64,000 bases of DNA from Lampris incognitus (Eukaryota; Chordata; Actinopteri; Lampriformes; Lampridae): NCBI RefSeq assembly GCF_029633865.1, contig NC_079213.1, forward strand, positions 99,038,845 to 99,102,844, in the 5' to 3' direction. A model generated the notes under the pieces. The model saw only the letters and a program-made list of their open reading frames with translations. It made no database searches and was not told the DNA's origin. Position 1 is the stretch's first letter, and each line of letters starts with the position of its first letter. Below, piece by piece: positions 34,775 through 46,680 of the stretch. The translations under genes and the position numbers were made by a program.

Positions 34775-35575
34775 TTGAATATTATCAATATCCAGCTGCA
34801 TAAGAAAGAGGCTGAAGTTCAGCAGATGATCCAGTGGAGACATCTGAAGATTCGGGAGATCAGACAGTCAGCAGAAATTGGCAAAGACGACACAGACCGA
34901 GAGAAAGCCCACAGTGTTCAGGTCTTCACTGCTCTGATGAGCTCCATTGAGAGAAGCCAGGCTGAACTCATGGACACGGTTCAAGAGAAACAGGAAACAA
35001 CTGAGAAACAGGCTGAATGCTTCACTGAAGAGTTGGAAGAGGAAATCGGGGAGCTAAAGAAGAGGAGCGCAGAGCTGGAGCAGCTCTCACACAATAAAGA
35101 CCACCTCCACCTCCTCATCCCTCAACACTCCTCCACACACCAAGGACTGGACAGAGGTCAGCATCCATCAACCATCTTATGTGGGGACTGTGAGGAAAGC
35201 TGTGGAGCAGCTGGAGAAGACAGTCAGTAAAGAGATGGAGAAACTGTGTGAGGAAAGCTGTGGAGCAGCTGGAGAAGACAGTCAGTAAAGAGATGGAGAA
35301 GCTGTGTGAGGAGAGCTGTGGAGCAGCTGGAGAAGACAGTCAGTAAAGTGATGGAGAAGCTGTGTGAGGAGAGCTGTGGAGCAGCTGGAGAAGACAGTCA
35401 GTAAAGTGATGGAGAAGCTGTGTGAGGATGAGCTGTGGAGCAGCTGGAGAAGACAGTCAGTAAAGTGATGGAGAAGCTGTGTGAGGATGAGCTGAAGAGA
35501 GTCCAGCACCATGAAGTGGATGTGACTAGATGCTGATACAGCAAATTCAAAGCTCATCCTCTCTAAAAACCATGT
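34775..35575 (+). pseudogene. TRIM-family (finTRIM/TRIM25-like) gene fragment
   Basis: 34793-35110 encodes the coiled-coil of a fish TRIM protein. It reads EAEVQQMIQWRHLKIREIRQ, FTALMSSIERSQAELMDTVQ, AECFTEELEEEIGELKKRSA and ELEQLSHNKDHLHLL. After a linker (VRKAVEQLEKTVSKEMEKLC) the start of the PRY-SPRY domain is readable at about 35510-35560 (HEVDVT, DADTANSKLILS), broken by a shift and a stop. RING, B-box and most of SPRY are missing. The linker is expanded by a 58-bp tandem repeat that destroys the frame. TRIM proteins of this group are ubiquitin E3 ligases in antiviral immunity, but this piece is very unlikely to make one. No neighbouring TRIM exons are visible. Confidence 0.72.
35186..35500 (+). 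repeat. 58-bp minisatellite inside the TRIM fragment
   Basis: About five direct copies of a unit starting 'gtgaggaaagctgtggagca' and ending 'gagatggagaaactgt'. Copies are nearly identical. 58 is not a multiple of three, so the frame changes at each unit. Confidence 0.85.
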
Positions 35576-35639
35576 AAACCTGAGTAAACAGATGATTCAC
35601 TGTGTAAAACACTTATATAGTAGACTGAAGTACAAATCA

Positions 35640-35780
35640 ATCATGATGTGATTGTATTGTTGGGAACTTAAGCTTTTACAATTATTGTGCATTGTATCGC
35701 TTGTATTGTAAGCGCTTTTGGTGTCTTGAAAAGCACTATATAAATATAATAATAATTATCATTATTATTGGAAAATGAAC
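35640..35780 (+). repeat. Retroelement tail with ATA repeats
   Basis: 'gcactatataaatataataataattatc' style ending is typical of LINE 3' tails. A GT microsatellite follows at 35816-35839. Confidence 0.4.
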
Positions 35781-35896
35781 ACATTTGTAGTCCACAGAAC
35801 GTCAACAGCACCAAGTGTGTGTGTGTGTGTGTGTGTGTGAATTAATTGTAAAGCGTTTCGAGTGGCTCTTGCAGCTAGAAAAGCGCTATAAAAAAT

Positions 35897-36043
35897 CGTC
35901 ACCTTCTTAAAATAATGGCCTAAGTCATATTTTCAAGTTTTTCACAAAACAGAATAAACTGACAATTTTGTTCCAGTTTATTCTGTTTTTTTTTTTAAAC
36001 TTGAAAAGATGACTTAGGCCATTATTTTATGAAAGTGACGAAA
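35897..36043. mobile_element. Hairpin MITE, about 145 bp
   Basis: The left arm 'tcgtcaccttcttaaaataa...ggcctaagtcat' is nearly the inverse of the right arm, with a short centre around 'acaattttgttcc'. Inner arms 'acagaataaact' and 'agtttattctgt' also pair. The unit is almost one long hairpin with no coding capacity. Confidence 0.6.
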
Positions 36044-37145
36044 TGCAACTTGATTGATTGATTGACCTTTTTCTGTAGCTCTCTAAATGCCCTACAGAGG
36101 GCGCTCCTACATCGCTGCTGAGCCTTCGTTCCTCATGAGACGGTGTAGTTTTGCTGTTGAGCGTTAGAGGAAGACCACTGCATGGAAACGTTTCATACAA
36201 ACACTTTATTTCCAAGTTCATTCAGATTTGTTCTGTAGTTTGGATCAAGAGCTTTAGTGAGTGAAGATCAGCAGAGTGCTTTTTGGTGGATTTTTATTTC
36301 ATTTTGTCTTTTAAGTTAAAGTAAGTGTTTTTGTCTGTTTTTGAGTCAGTTTCAAATAAAAGCAAAATCTGAGATTGGATTAATTGAAAGGGACATGCTA
36401 GTTTAATTAAGGAATTAAATGTCAAAGTTTATTAAAAAGGTGTGGTAATGCACAAACTCACTGATACACACACAGAGACAGAGCCGAGCTGCATTGAACT
36501 TCAGATGAACATCTGCAGCGAGCACCGTCTACTGACTGACTTACTGACACTGAGACTTGCCACTTGTGTTATTTTTTAAACAATATTTTATTAAGGTTTT
36601 ACACATACAAAACAATACTTAAAATATAAAGGTAAATAAAAGCCATGTAAAATGATCATACACGTAAAGAAAACAGAATGCACAAAAGTGCTAAGGTTTG
36701 ACATACAAATGGGTCCTTGAATAAACTATTAGATCAATATGAAACAAAAGTATAAAACTAAAAGCAGCAGTGATGACATGACAGCGGGATATTCCCATTT
36801 TCTAATAATTCCAAAAAAGGTTTCCATGTTTTGATAATTTTTTTTCTTTTTCCTCTAACAATGTCAGTCTCTCTAAAGCAAGGCAGGTTGCAATCTCCTT
36901 CAACCATAAGCAGAGCCCGCCGAGCTTATCAGCGACCTTTGAGGTGGCATAGGGCCGCGTGGCCAGCAGAGGGCGCCCGGAGAAAGGTCATACAAAAAAA
37001 AGGGAAAAAAGAATGAAATAAAAAGAAATATAGCTCTCTATTATTAAGCATCATAATAAGCATAGCGGTTGTTAATTGAGTTGTTTATTATGGTAAATCA
37101 GCTGCACTGGCGGTTGAGGGTCAGGGGTCACGTGATCCTGAGCCG
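36044..37145. other. Unannotated intergenic DNA
   Basis: No convincing gene. 36880-36985 is a GC-rich block ('cgccgagcttatcagcgacc', 'ccagcagagggcgcccgg') in AT-rich surroundings and could be the remnant of a SINE or exon, but I cannot assign it. Confidence 0.3.
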
Positions 37146-38205
37146 GGGTATGTGTGTGTGTGTGTGTGTGTGTCTCTCAGTGACAGGGGCCGAATCCTTT
37201 TTCTCTTTCTGAAGCCATGGGCTCATTCACGTTTTATTAGCAAACTAAACCCAAACAAAATAAACATGACAGAACTGAACAAAGTGTGTGTGTGTACAGG
37301 TCAAAGTTCAGAATATCCTACAATATATAATATTATTGTACACCTGCATTACAATAGACGACATTAGATGAGCAGTCACAATGATCAGGGCTGTGCGGTT
37401 TCATTTCTCCTTTCAATTTGTGCTCCTTCGCCTCTGTGAGACCAAGTGGCGGACTGGATGAAGGGCAGCTGATCTGGTTCTGATCTGTTAACAGTCCGTT
37501 TGACGCAAAGTGCCAAGTCTTAGACTTCGTTTCATGGACAAAGAAATAAAACTGAGTTTAAAAAAAACAAAAAAACATTCACATTAAACGCAGTTTTATT
37601 GCAGTTCACTGTGTGCTTTAGGGGAAGTTTATCCTTTGGCGCCATCTCCTGACGACATGATGTTACTACCACATTCTATGCGATTCCATATTAGGCAGAT
37701 TTATGGGACTGGAGGACACGTAAATTTACACTCCGTGTTCCCCATAAGCTCAGTTCACGTGAATGATAATATCATCACAATTCTCAAAATGACTTTTTAT
37801 CTTCAGTTGGACGTCATGGGGGTTATAAAAACACACGTCCAGTGACAGGTGTGGTTTAATGGTAGTACTGCAGTCTTTTTTTTTAATAACTACAAAAAAG
37901 GGAAAGCACCACCCCCATGCACCAGGCACATTAACACACCGTCACACTAGAGGTTTGCTGTTGATTACCAACACTCAAAGCGATCAGAAAAATTATACAC
38001 ACACCCCCCCACACACACACCCACCCACACACCCACACCCACGGAAACAGAGGTTCTATAAAGTTACTTTGAAAGGCACAAATTAAGGGGAAGGGGTCAC
38101 CTTAAACGATCTTTTAGTGAGCCTGCTGCAGAGCGCCAACTGTTTAAGCTAGTCTCGCGAGCCCCATTAACTCTGGCAGTTGACCATCCAAAGGACTTGA
38201 ATCGA
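37146..38205. other. Unannotated DNA with microsatellites
   Basis: GT run at 37150-37172 and CA/CCCA-rich run at 37996-38042. Otherwise nothing recognised. Confidence 0.35.
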
Positions 38206-38300
38206 GTGCAACTGGACTTGGTGTAGTATATCCGTGAAGACGTTTCGCCTCTCATCCAAGAGGCTTCATCCGTTCATGCCTTTCTGACTAGACCAAGCTA
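38206..38300 (-). ncRNA. Hammerhead-ribozyme-like motif of a Penelope-type repeat
   Basis: On minus, 38276 down to 38236 reads GGATGAA, stem GCCTCT, loop TGGATG, stem AGAGGC, then GAAACGTC. This is the hammerhead layout (CUGANGA, stem II, GAAA) with a perfect 6-bp stem II but G for the conserved U in the first box. Penelope-like retroelements are known to carry hammerhead motifs in their terminal repeats. The flank 'aagtccagttgcactcgatt' is a recurrent fish repeat. Probably an inactive relic. Confidence 0.4.
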
Positions 38301-39865
38301 GTCCGGCAGTTGACATCTCTAGATATATATAGCAGCCAAAAATGCGAGGACGCAGTGTTTGGTGGTAAAGGAGTGAGGAGGCTTCCATCGCAACGCAATC
38401 ATCTTTTTGGCAACTGTCAGGCCAGCTATTACAATGTGCATTTTAGTCTTGGACTAAACTCCAACAGATTGTGCATAATCACTGGCATAGGCTGTGCTAG
38501 GGCATCGCGTATGGGGAAGCTAATTTTGACAAACATTACATTAAAAACAAACAAACAAACAAACAAACATCGTTTTAAACCAAATAAGCTTGCAGTAAGT
38601 GATGTGCGGCAAAATTTACCGAGGAAGCCATCAGCTTGGTATGGAGATCATATCATCATAATATGATGGCGATTAAATCTTATATTACTTGCTTTAACAA
38701 ACAAGTGCCATTACCGGGGTAATGCTTCTCATTCGCGCTTATATCCCATTCCTCGGGAACCACAGCATTTACAAGGCTTTATGGACTACGAAACACCACA
38801 AGGTGCGATTTTGTTTTCTCTCTCCAAATGCTAAATACCGAGAAAACACACGCAAACTTCTCACAGCCATAATAATAATAACAAATGGGTTACATTTATT
38901 TTGTGAATTCTTTACGTTCAGAGACTCTTATTTTGAAATCACGGGTCTGACCGCAATCATATAACTGGATATAGTTGGATAGAACTGGATACAACTGGAT
39001 ATAAGAGCTATTTATGACGTCTTAGGCCCTATGGTTTATAAAAGTGCGCAGGAGCCGCAGTCATTTGTTTGAATGACGACGGACAGAACACATCAGACCC
39101 AGAGTCACAGACAGAAGTGAGAAAGGAAAGCGTTACATACACGACAACACAGAGCTGGTTTGAACCAAGAGTCCCGTCAGCAGGAAGGCAGCCAGCAGGT
39201 AGAAACAGGCCAAGTCAGACAGGTGAGGGACGATATGAGACACTTCTTGTAGTGATTCTAACACGCTTTGTGTTTGCCACTGATGTGTTGAGCAGATCGA
39301 AACACATTTAATCATAGGCGGCACTATTAAGAGGCTAGGGAAAGTTATCGGTGAAAAAAATTAACCTTCAACAAAAATATGCAACAAACAAACTCAAATT
39401 CAACAAAGTTTAAAAAACGACAAACTTCAACAAACCCCAGTGTGGAATACGAAAGGTATTGGTTTGCGTTCATTATTATCCGTTATGAATTACGTGTTTT
39501 AAGCATTTTTGTCTTGAAGAAATTCAGTTATTTACACTCTTTAAAACTCTTCTAAAAAAGTGTTAACTGATGTTCTTTTATTCCCCATACAAAGAATTAA
39601 AAAGTGAGTTTTTCCCCCTTCGTTTGGTTGCGATATTAAGGCGAATTGCTTCACTTTTCGAACCGAGTGACGTCATCCATTCTGGCGCGCGTACTGATCC
39701 GAAAAAGCAACCTCAGAGGAATAAGACACAGCGGGGCATCAGGCTTGTCTCGACCGGAACAATCTCCATCTTGGAGAGAGAAAAAAAATTTACGCATGCG
39801 CATGCTGAAATACAAAAAGGGTCTCACAATTGGGAGCATACATACATATAGTAGTATGTCAACAG
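38301..39865. other. Unannotated intergenic DNA
   Basis: AAAC microsatellite at 38545-38568 and a short 'aactggatata' tandem at 38961-39004. 39073-39218 has a protein-like composition (QTEVRKESVTYTTTQSWFEP) but no recognisable family. Confidence 0.3.
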
Positions 39866-40005
39866 GGACTGCCCATTGTTCCGAAACCCCAATAGTCCGA
39901 AAAATGTCCCACTGGACTGAAAGCCCATTCGTCCGACAGCCCGTTATCTCAAAAACAAAAGCCCACTGCTCCGAAAATACACACTGTCCCGAGAGGTTTT
40001 TTTTT
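39866..40005 (+). repeat. Periodic 'cccattNNtccgaaa' repeat
   Basis: Five or six degenerate units of about 22-25 bp (gcccattgttccgaaa, ccaatagtccgaaaaatgt, gcccattcgtccgac, gcccactgctccgaaaa). Similar tandem blocks occur in other fish repeats, from memory. Confidence 0.5.
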
Positions 40006-40659
40006 TTTTTGCCCTTAACATCTTAGTGTATTTTGACGTGCAAATGCGAAGATACCGCCAAGATTGAATATTGTTCCAGTATTCAGCCCATCTATCAAAT
40101 CATGAATATAGAAACAGTGGAAATCACATCGGGTATTTTACAATCCAGTCCCACACTGGCTTCCATTGGGTATTTGTGCATCCATGTCGCATTTGCAAGA
40201 ACAGAGAAGGAAGCAACACTTCTGACACTTAATTCAAACTCGGGCCTTTGCCAAGTAAAATAACTTTCTTTTTAATGTCAATGGTCTTAGATTTACGGTA
40301 CTTTTTATGATAACAATAGTAATTATCTGTACTTAAGCTTTTCTTTATTATTTTTTTTAAAGATAATGCTGTTTTTTAGTGGTGTATAACTATTCCAAAA
40401 ATTAATATATGTTAAAAGATTTCATGGAATGACAGGGGAATTTCTTGTAAAATTACAGTAATAGACGTTAATTGTGTAAAGATAATTACTGTTTTTTTGC
40501 AGTTTGTTTTCAACCTGACAATACTGTTATGGTTTTTCAACAGACATTTTCTGGCGCTGCTGCTAGCAGAAAGTTACCGGGTTTTTTTTGTTACACTTTT
40601 TTCTTTACAGTGCATATTTAATAAACACTAGAAAATACGCGTTCTGATGGCGCCCCCCT
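40006..40659. other. Unannotated intergenic DNA
   Basis: AT-rich with T-runs; nothing supported. Confidence 0.35.
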
Positions 40660-42480
40660 CCAAGTTATAGAGTGAGTACGACGAGAGTGACAAGCATCGT
40701 GTTTTCGAGGAGGAGGATCCTACCACCCTCTTCCTTGATGAGGAGCCAGGGTGGGCACATCGTTGCCCGCTCGACGACCAGTCACAGCAGCCTGACCACA
40801 AGCCTGAGGGCAAGAAAAATCAGAAAAATCCACCTAAGACTCGTCAGTTCCACCAACCTGACAATCAAAGAAAAAAGCCTGAAGGCCTGCAAATCACTGT
40901 GCAGGGAGGCAGGAGACAGGTGAGTCGCACTAGACCTGAACAGTGCTGCTTTAAAGTGAGGAAATCAGTTTATACAAAAGTTTGATGTCAACTGATGTTG
41001 TTCTGTTTTATTCTGTTTTGAAGTGTACACTGAGACAGCAGGAGACAAGGAGAGAGACCCTTCACCTCCGGAGAGCAAGAAAAGACCTGGAGTAGAAAGA
41101 AAGACTACAGGAGGGAGAGACCCAGTTCTCCTGCTCTTGTGGGGAAAAAAATGAGGGAAGAAGTGGATCAGCTGAAACACCAGGTGAAGTTTTTGACTGA
41201 ACAACTCAACAACATCCACGATAAAACTGTGTTGCTGCAGAGGGGTCTCTGGGAGAAGGAGGCTAGCTACAGGAGGTTGTGTGAGGAAAAGGAGCTTCTC
41301 CTCAAAGAGCAGGACAAACTCCTGTATGAAAACGAGGTCCTCCATAGTTACTCTCTCTTAAGAGAGGCGGAGATCCTCAAAGCACTTGCAGATAAGGATG
41401 CCAGCACCAGGATCTAGGAGGAGGAAAAAGAGACTCTTCTCCACAACAATGATGCCCTCCTACAAGGTATGATATCCTATTTTAAAATTGTATTGCTCAC
41501 TTTTAAGGCTTTAAATGGTCTTGCTCCTACATACATTTCTGATTTATTGGCTTAGTATATGCCCTCTCAACCATTAAGCTCTGCAGATGGAGCCCTGCTG
41601 GCTATTCCCAGGTCTCGGTTTGTCACAAAGGGTGATCGGGATTTTGCTATTAGAGCCCCCACACTTTGCAACTCTCTTCCTGTTGAACTAAGACAAAAAA
41701 GTCTCTAGTGTCTTTTAAATCTCATCTTAAAACGTTTCTTTTTGTGAAAGCTTTTACAAATGTTTGATATTTCACTTGAACACAATTCATTGAAAGCTCA
41801 CCCACGTTATTTATTTATACGGTTTTATTTTTACTCTTACTTATTTGGTCTTACTCTTATTTGGTCTTACTCTTACTTTGCCTTGTTTGGGTTTATTTCT
41901 TTGTAAAGCACTTTGTAACTGTCTTAGAAAAGTGCTACATAAATAGTTATTATCATTATTACTACAGCAGGTGGAGATCTTGAAAAAAAGACGCCGTCCT
42001 CTGGAAGTGTGAGGTTCTGAACGGCATGGTGCAGAGAAAAGGGCGGCGTTGGCAGCGATCGAGAAATACTTCACCTCTAGGTTCTCTTCGCTGAAGGAGG
42101 AAACTGAACAGAGGATGGAAGCCTCCCTCGACCAGGTGGAGGAAAAATTTAAGACCCACCGTGAGCAGTGGCAGGAGGAAAAAGTTTGCCTTTCTTCAAG
42201 CTCAGGAGGAGATACAGCTGCTAAAAAGGAGCAGAGAGGAGGAGGAGCAGAGATGGTAAGGAAAAGGTGCCATCAACTTATTCTACAGCATCAACATCTA
42301 AGGCCGATAAGAAAAATGAAAAGGAGCTGGCAAAGAAGAGGAAGGATGAGCTTAAATGCCTCGACAAGAAGGAGAAGGAAGAAAAGAGGCTCTTGGCCAA
42401 AGAGCAGAAGAAGGAGCTCAAATGTTTGGCCAAGATGGAGGAGAAGACAAAGAAGGAGTGGTTTAGTTTTTTTCTAAACT
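40660..42480 (+). pseudogene. Coiled-coil protein gene remnant, interrupted by a LINE
   Basis: First exon candidate 40671-40919 reads EYDESDKHRVFEEEDPTTLF, LDEEPGWAHRCPLDDQSQQP and NQRKKPEGLQITVQGGRRQ, then a GTGAGT donor. A second runs from about 41023 to 41466 with MREEVDQLKHQVKFLTEQLN, WEKEASYRRLCEEKELLLKE and LLREAEILKALADKDAST, then a TAG and EEEKETLLHNNDALLQG. After a LINE insertion, 41996-42256 continues with AIEKYFTSRFSSLKEETEQR and DQVEEKFKTHREQWQEEKV. It then shifts frame to FLQAQEEIQLLKRSREEEEQ before a GTAAGG donor. A lysine-rich end, KEEKRLLAKEQKKELKCLAK, lies at 42267-42480. It is a long charged coiled coil. I do not recognise the gene. The stop and shift suggest a pseudogene. 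Confidence 0.5.
41465..41975 (+). mobile_element. L2/CR1-type LINE 3' end
   Basis: Reads FKALNGLAPTYISDLLA-like, SSADGALLAIPRSRFVTKG, TLCNSLPVELRQ and SFKSHLKTFLF, then the tail 'gtgctacataaatagttattatc'. It is inserted in the coiled-coil gene remnant and has small breaks. Confidence 0.65.
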
Positions 42481-42498
42481 AAACTGAGCACACCATCA

Positions 42499-43170
42499 CA
42501 GCTCTAACAGGTACTATTTAATGAAGATGCCAGTTGGGGACCTGTGAGGCGTCTGTTTCTCAAACTAGAGACTCTAATGTACTTATCTTCTTGCTCAGTT
42601 GTGCAACGCGGCCTCCCACTTCTTTTTCTACTCTGGTTAGAGCCTGTTTGTGCTGTCCTCTGAAGGGAGTAGTACACACCGGTGTAGGAAATCTTCAATT
42701 TCTTAGCAATTTCTCGCATGGAATAGCCTTCATTTCTAAGAACAAGAATAGACTGTCGAGTTTCAGATGAAAGTTCTCTTTTTCTGGCCATTTTGAGCGT
42801 TTAATTGACCCCACAAATGTGATGCTCCAGAAACTCAATCTGCTCAAAGAAGTGCCCATCCAACCAATCCAACTTGTGGGAGCTGCTTCTGGAAGCGTGG
42901 GGTGCAATTTCTCCAGATTACCTCAACAAATTAACAGCTAGAATGCCAAAGGTCTGCAATGCTGTAATTGCTGCAAATGGAGGATTCTTTGACGAAAGCA
43001 AAGTTTGATGTAAAAAAAATCTTATTTCAAATACAAATCATTATTTCTAACCTTGTCAATGTCTTGACTCTATTTTCTATTCATTTCACAACATATGGTG
43101 GTGAATAAGTGTGACTTTTCATGGAAAACACAAAATTGTTTGGGTGATCCCAAACTTTTGAACGGTAGTG
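42499..43170 (-). mobile_element. Single arm of the Tc1 foldback family
   Basis: Transposase N-terminus MARKRELSSETRQSILVLRN to NSTC (42791-42504, 95 codons), identical in protein to the plus arm at 4818. The outer TIR 'caaacttttgaacggtagtg' with following TA is at 43170. The inner end, 'ctctaacaggtac' (42501), matches the arm junction of the foldback copy, so this looks like a half of that structure. No second TIR. Confidence 0.8.
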
Positions 43171-45264
43171 TATATATATATATATAGATAAGAGATGCAA
43201 TATCTTCAACATAATGAATGATTTTAGACTTTTTTCATTTAACGGGTTTGATTTTATCTATCAGGGATTGTTAATTTTCCATCTGAAGTGGAGTAAGATT
43301 TATTCCACATGATTTTCAGTTGATCGTGTATTTACCAGACCATCCAGACAATTGCTTATCATACTATAATGTCTGTGTCTGTCTGCCCTTCAATTTTCTT
43401 GACATCCGATCGATTTCACGCTCGATGGGTGTGTGTTGCTGAGGACACATGGAAGTGCAGTGTCGAGTGAAGTTGTTTGGATGAGTGGTTTGAGAAAATC
43501 GAAGGACAGACATACATACATACACGCATTCATACAGACAAACGTTTTTCCCGTGGCAACCAGATGAACAGCGTCACACTGCCATTCCAATCGTGGTGGC
43601 TCCTGCCACATCTGTCAGGGGGGCAATTGTTGCAATGATGGCTAAGGTGACCTCTTCAATCGGTAAATTAACCTAAGTCAGCTAAGTAACTTGACATTGT
43701 CACATCGCATTGGACAATTTATTTTTTCTGGTCACCTCATGTAGCAATACTGCCAGTAAACCACTAGAAAGCAATATAAGACAAGAATTGTCCCTTAGCC
43801 TAAATACTGTACAATATTTGTGGACACCTACATGCAGGAGTTCACTGTAAATGCCTTGAAAAAAATTACTTTGGCTCTACAATGACTGAACAATCCATTG
43901 TCGTCATCAACATAAATTGTCATCTATCAGTTTGCCCTCATAATTACCTATGATTGTGAAGAGACACCTGCTTTACCATTAATCAAATATAAATGAATAA
44001 GGTCTTCACTCTCAAAATCATCTGATTGTCTTCATCAGACAACCTTGCTTTCTTGATAGCAAGGCTAACTCGAACACTCCACAAAACTTCACACAGCGGA
44101 TAAGATGGGCCGGAATGCGGCGGTTCTTGCTCACCTAAACGTTGCGACGACGCACAACTATCCTGTAGCTCTCATCCTACTGTGTGGCAATGCTGACCCT
44201 TCCGAAAGCTGAAAGTTTCAGACAGCTGTTCATATGCATCTTAAATGTTTCATGCTTTTTCACCTTCTCCAAGAGATGATGCACGCTGGTGACACCCATA
44301 GTTGTCCAAGCAACCAGGCGGTTTTACAATACAATGGCTATAGAAAGCTACATTTGTGGAGAAACTCACAAAATCTGAAATTCTAAATAATTTATACTTG
44401 ATGTTGCCTATTCATGATCTGAGCCTGCATGTCCCAGGGTGGGGCTATTCAGAAGGTTAATGTTTTGGGGATACAGCGGATTAGCTATGCCCCCAGTAAC
44501 TGAATTTTTCAGAATTAAGTGCGTTAAAGTTGACTTTGAAGTAAGTCTTCATCTCGCAATACACATTGTATTTGTTCACTAGCGGATCTTGAATCCTGCA
44601 ATATGGTGACAACGCAGATGCATGATGCATGCGACAGAGCAGCGCGGCCAATGACGTATGGATGGCTTTCCTGGTTATGTATGACAAAAACATGCAAGCC
44701 CTCCCGGAACCCAGAGATTGCACTGCCGAGCCTTCACTTTGGGGGAAAAAAAAAATTGCCTTAACATGAAAGTCTATCAGAGCCATTATCAACCAGACTG
44801 AAATTGCCCCAAAGGGGTGGCACTCCATGGAACACAACTTGACGCTGATTGGACTATGATATTCAGAGGCAGGACAAACCATCTAGAACAGTCACAGGCT
44901 AGCTTAACACTGTGGTAGAATGTGATAGAAAAAATTCTCTCCCCCTTTTTCTTTGGTGCATCACCAAACCGCCCTAAGGAACAAAACCGCCCATGCACTG
45001 CAATCCACATTGAGGTCAGTTATTACTGAACAGTTCTAGATTAGTCATTTTGAAAACACTTAACAGGTCCTTTTTGCAAACAATTTTTTCCACATTTTGG
45101 GGGGGGGGGGCAAGGCAGTGGTGGGGTGTCAGTGGTCTATTCCCATTCATCCTCATTTTGGGCAGCTGGCTGGCTCTCTCCCTAAAGGACAGAAGAGGCC
45201 ATTTAAACTTGCAGTATTTGCAAGGACAGTGTTTCATTGAAATTAGTCAAATCAATGCATTACC
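43171..45264. other. Unannotated intergenic DNA
   Basis: A TA run follows the Tc1 end and CATA repeats lie near 43508. 44430-45000 has the look of an old interspersed repeat but no family is assigned. A G-run is at 45098-45110. No supported gene. Confidence 0.3.
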
Positions 45265-46599
45265 TTCCTTGAATCTGTGGTGGCAAAGGCCTTGCCTTGT
45301 GGGCTGAAACCTGTGGTACCATGTAAGCTGAATGCAGCCTTCTCAAGCTACAAGGACACTGCCTGTTAGGCTTGTCAATCAAATTCATCTTGAATCATCA
45401 AGGGTGAATTCACATTTTGAGAAATAGACCTGTTTGCTGAGGATTGTGATTACCTACCTTTGAGAGAATTTTGACCAGAGAGCTGGCAAGTTTGCTGTCC
45501 GCCTCCAGGTCATAGAACGACACAGCCTTCAGTGGCCAGTTCTCCCAATGCAGTTGACATAGTTGTCAATGTTTTTGGAAAGGTCAAAGTTCACAACATG
45601 CAGGACGTCTGGATGTACCAGACGTCTTGCAGCTACAGAGGTGGCTGGACAGGACATTTATCTGACCGAAAGTCCTGCAGAGCCTGCTCTCACTCCCTCT
45701 GCTCATGGTTGCTGCCAGGAGACTCATACTCCATAAATAACCTTAAGATAAATAATGAATCAAAGCATTAGAAGTACTACTGACCCATGGATGCTTGTAG
45801 TAGGAACTTTCTCCTGGCACAAGGTGGCAGCAAGGAAATCCACTTGTCTCGCTCCACAAAAACCAATGTGCGCTCAGTTCCTACAATAAAAGAACGCAAT
45901 GAAGCTATTGTTTACCATTTTATAAAACTTATGTTGCGACTTCCCCTCAAAACTATGAGCTAAAATGAGCCAGTTTTAGCATAAAACTCTGATGTGAAAG
46001 AACTATCCTGTCAGTTTACATTTACTAGATTTGCTAGGTAGTCAGATCTGACATAGGATCCTTTATAAGATGTACCATAAGCAATACAAGCACCTTCAGA
46101 AACTATTGCTAATGCTCTGCTGAACAAAGCAAAATAGTTTCTTGCAGTTCATTTTAAATTAAAAGCAAATAAGTGCAATGTTTTCACCCATGTACTTTCC
46201 ATACATCAATTAAAGTCCCTACAGGTGATAAAACAAATAATACAATTTTCACTATTAAACTAGACAGGGAATAAAAAAATAAATTATACTGGCTTTGTAA
46301 ATGTAAAAAAAATTAGGAATATCGTCTGAGGTAGAATCTTTTTTGCATCTTTTTATAAATAAAGTATCTAAACCAGAATAAAGTTGAATGGACATAAGAA
46401 AATTTCTTCAAATATTTGGCAATTAAGATTTTTACCTCTGTCCCTTTCATTTCTTCTAAGAAAGTGAATCAATGTCATTCTTTTGAAATAATTAAGATGC
46501 TATGGCGATAAACAGCCTCCCCTTTAAAAGGGGGAGGGGGCATGATTTTGTAATCTGCTGCCCTGATTGGAGACTACAGATCATTGTGAACATCCCTCA

Positions 46600-46680
46600 G
46601 TTCATTCTTAACATGTGCCTGCACGTTGTTCTTAATGACAATAAAATTGAATTGAATTGAAATTGAATTGAATCTGAACA
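46600..46680 (+). repeat. Retroelement tail (TTGAA)n
   Basis: 'cacgttgttcttaatgacaa' followed by 'aaaattgaattgaattgaaa', a common fish repeat tail inside the vasa pseudogene. Confidence 0.45.

Noticed and set aside
37996-38045. CRISPR-like spaced repeats
   Set aside because: A simple CA/CCCA microsatellite in a vertebrate genome; no spacers or cas genes.
39069-39311. Possible first exon MNDDGQNTSDPESQTEVRKE
   Set aside because: Plausible composition but no partner exon or family match; too little to call.
44481-44882. 133-codon minus-strand open frame
   Set aside because: No family resemblance, no splice or codon signal; looks like an old repeat.
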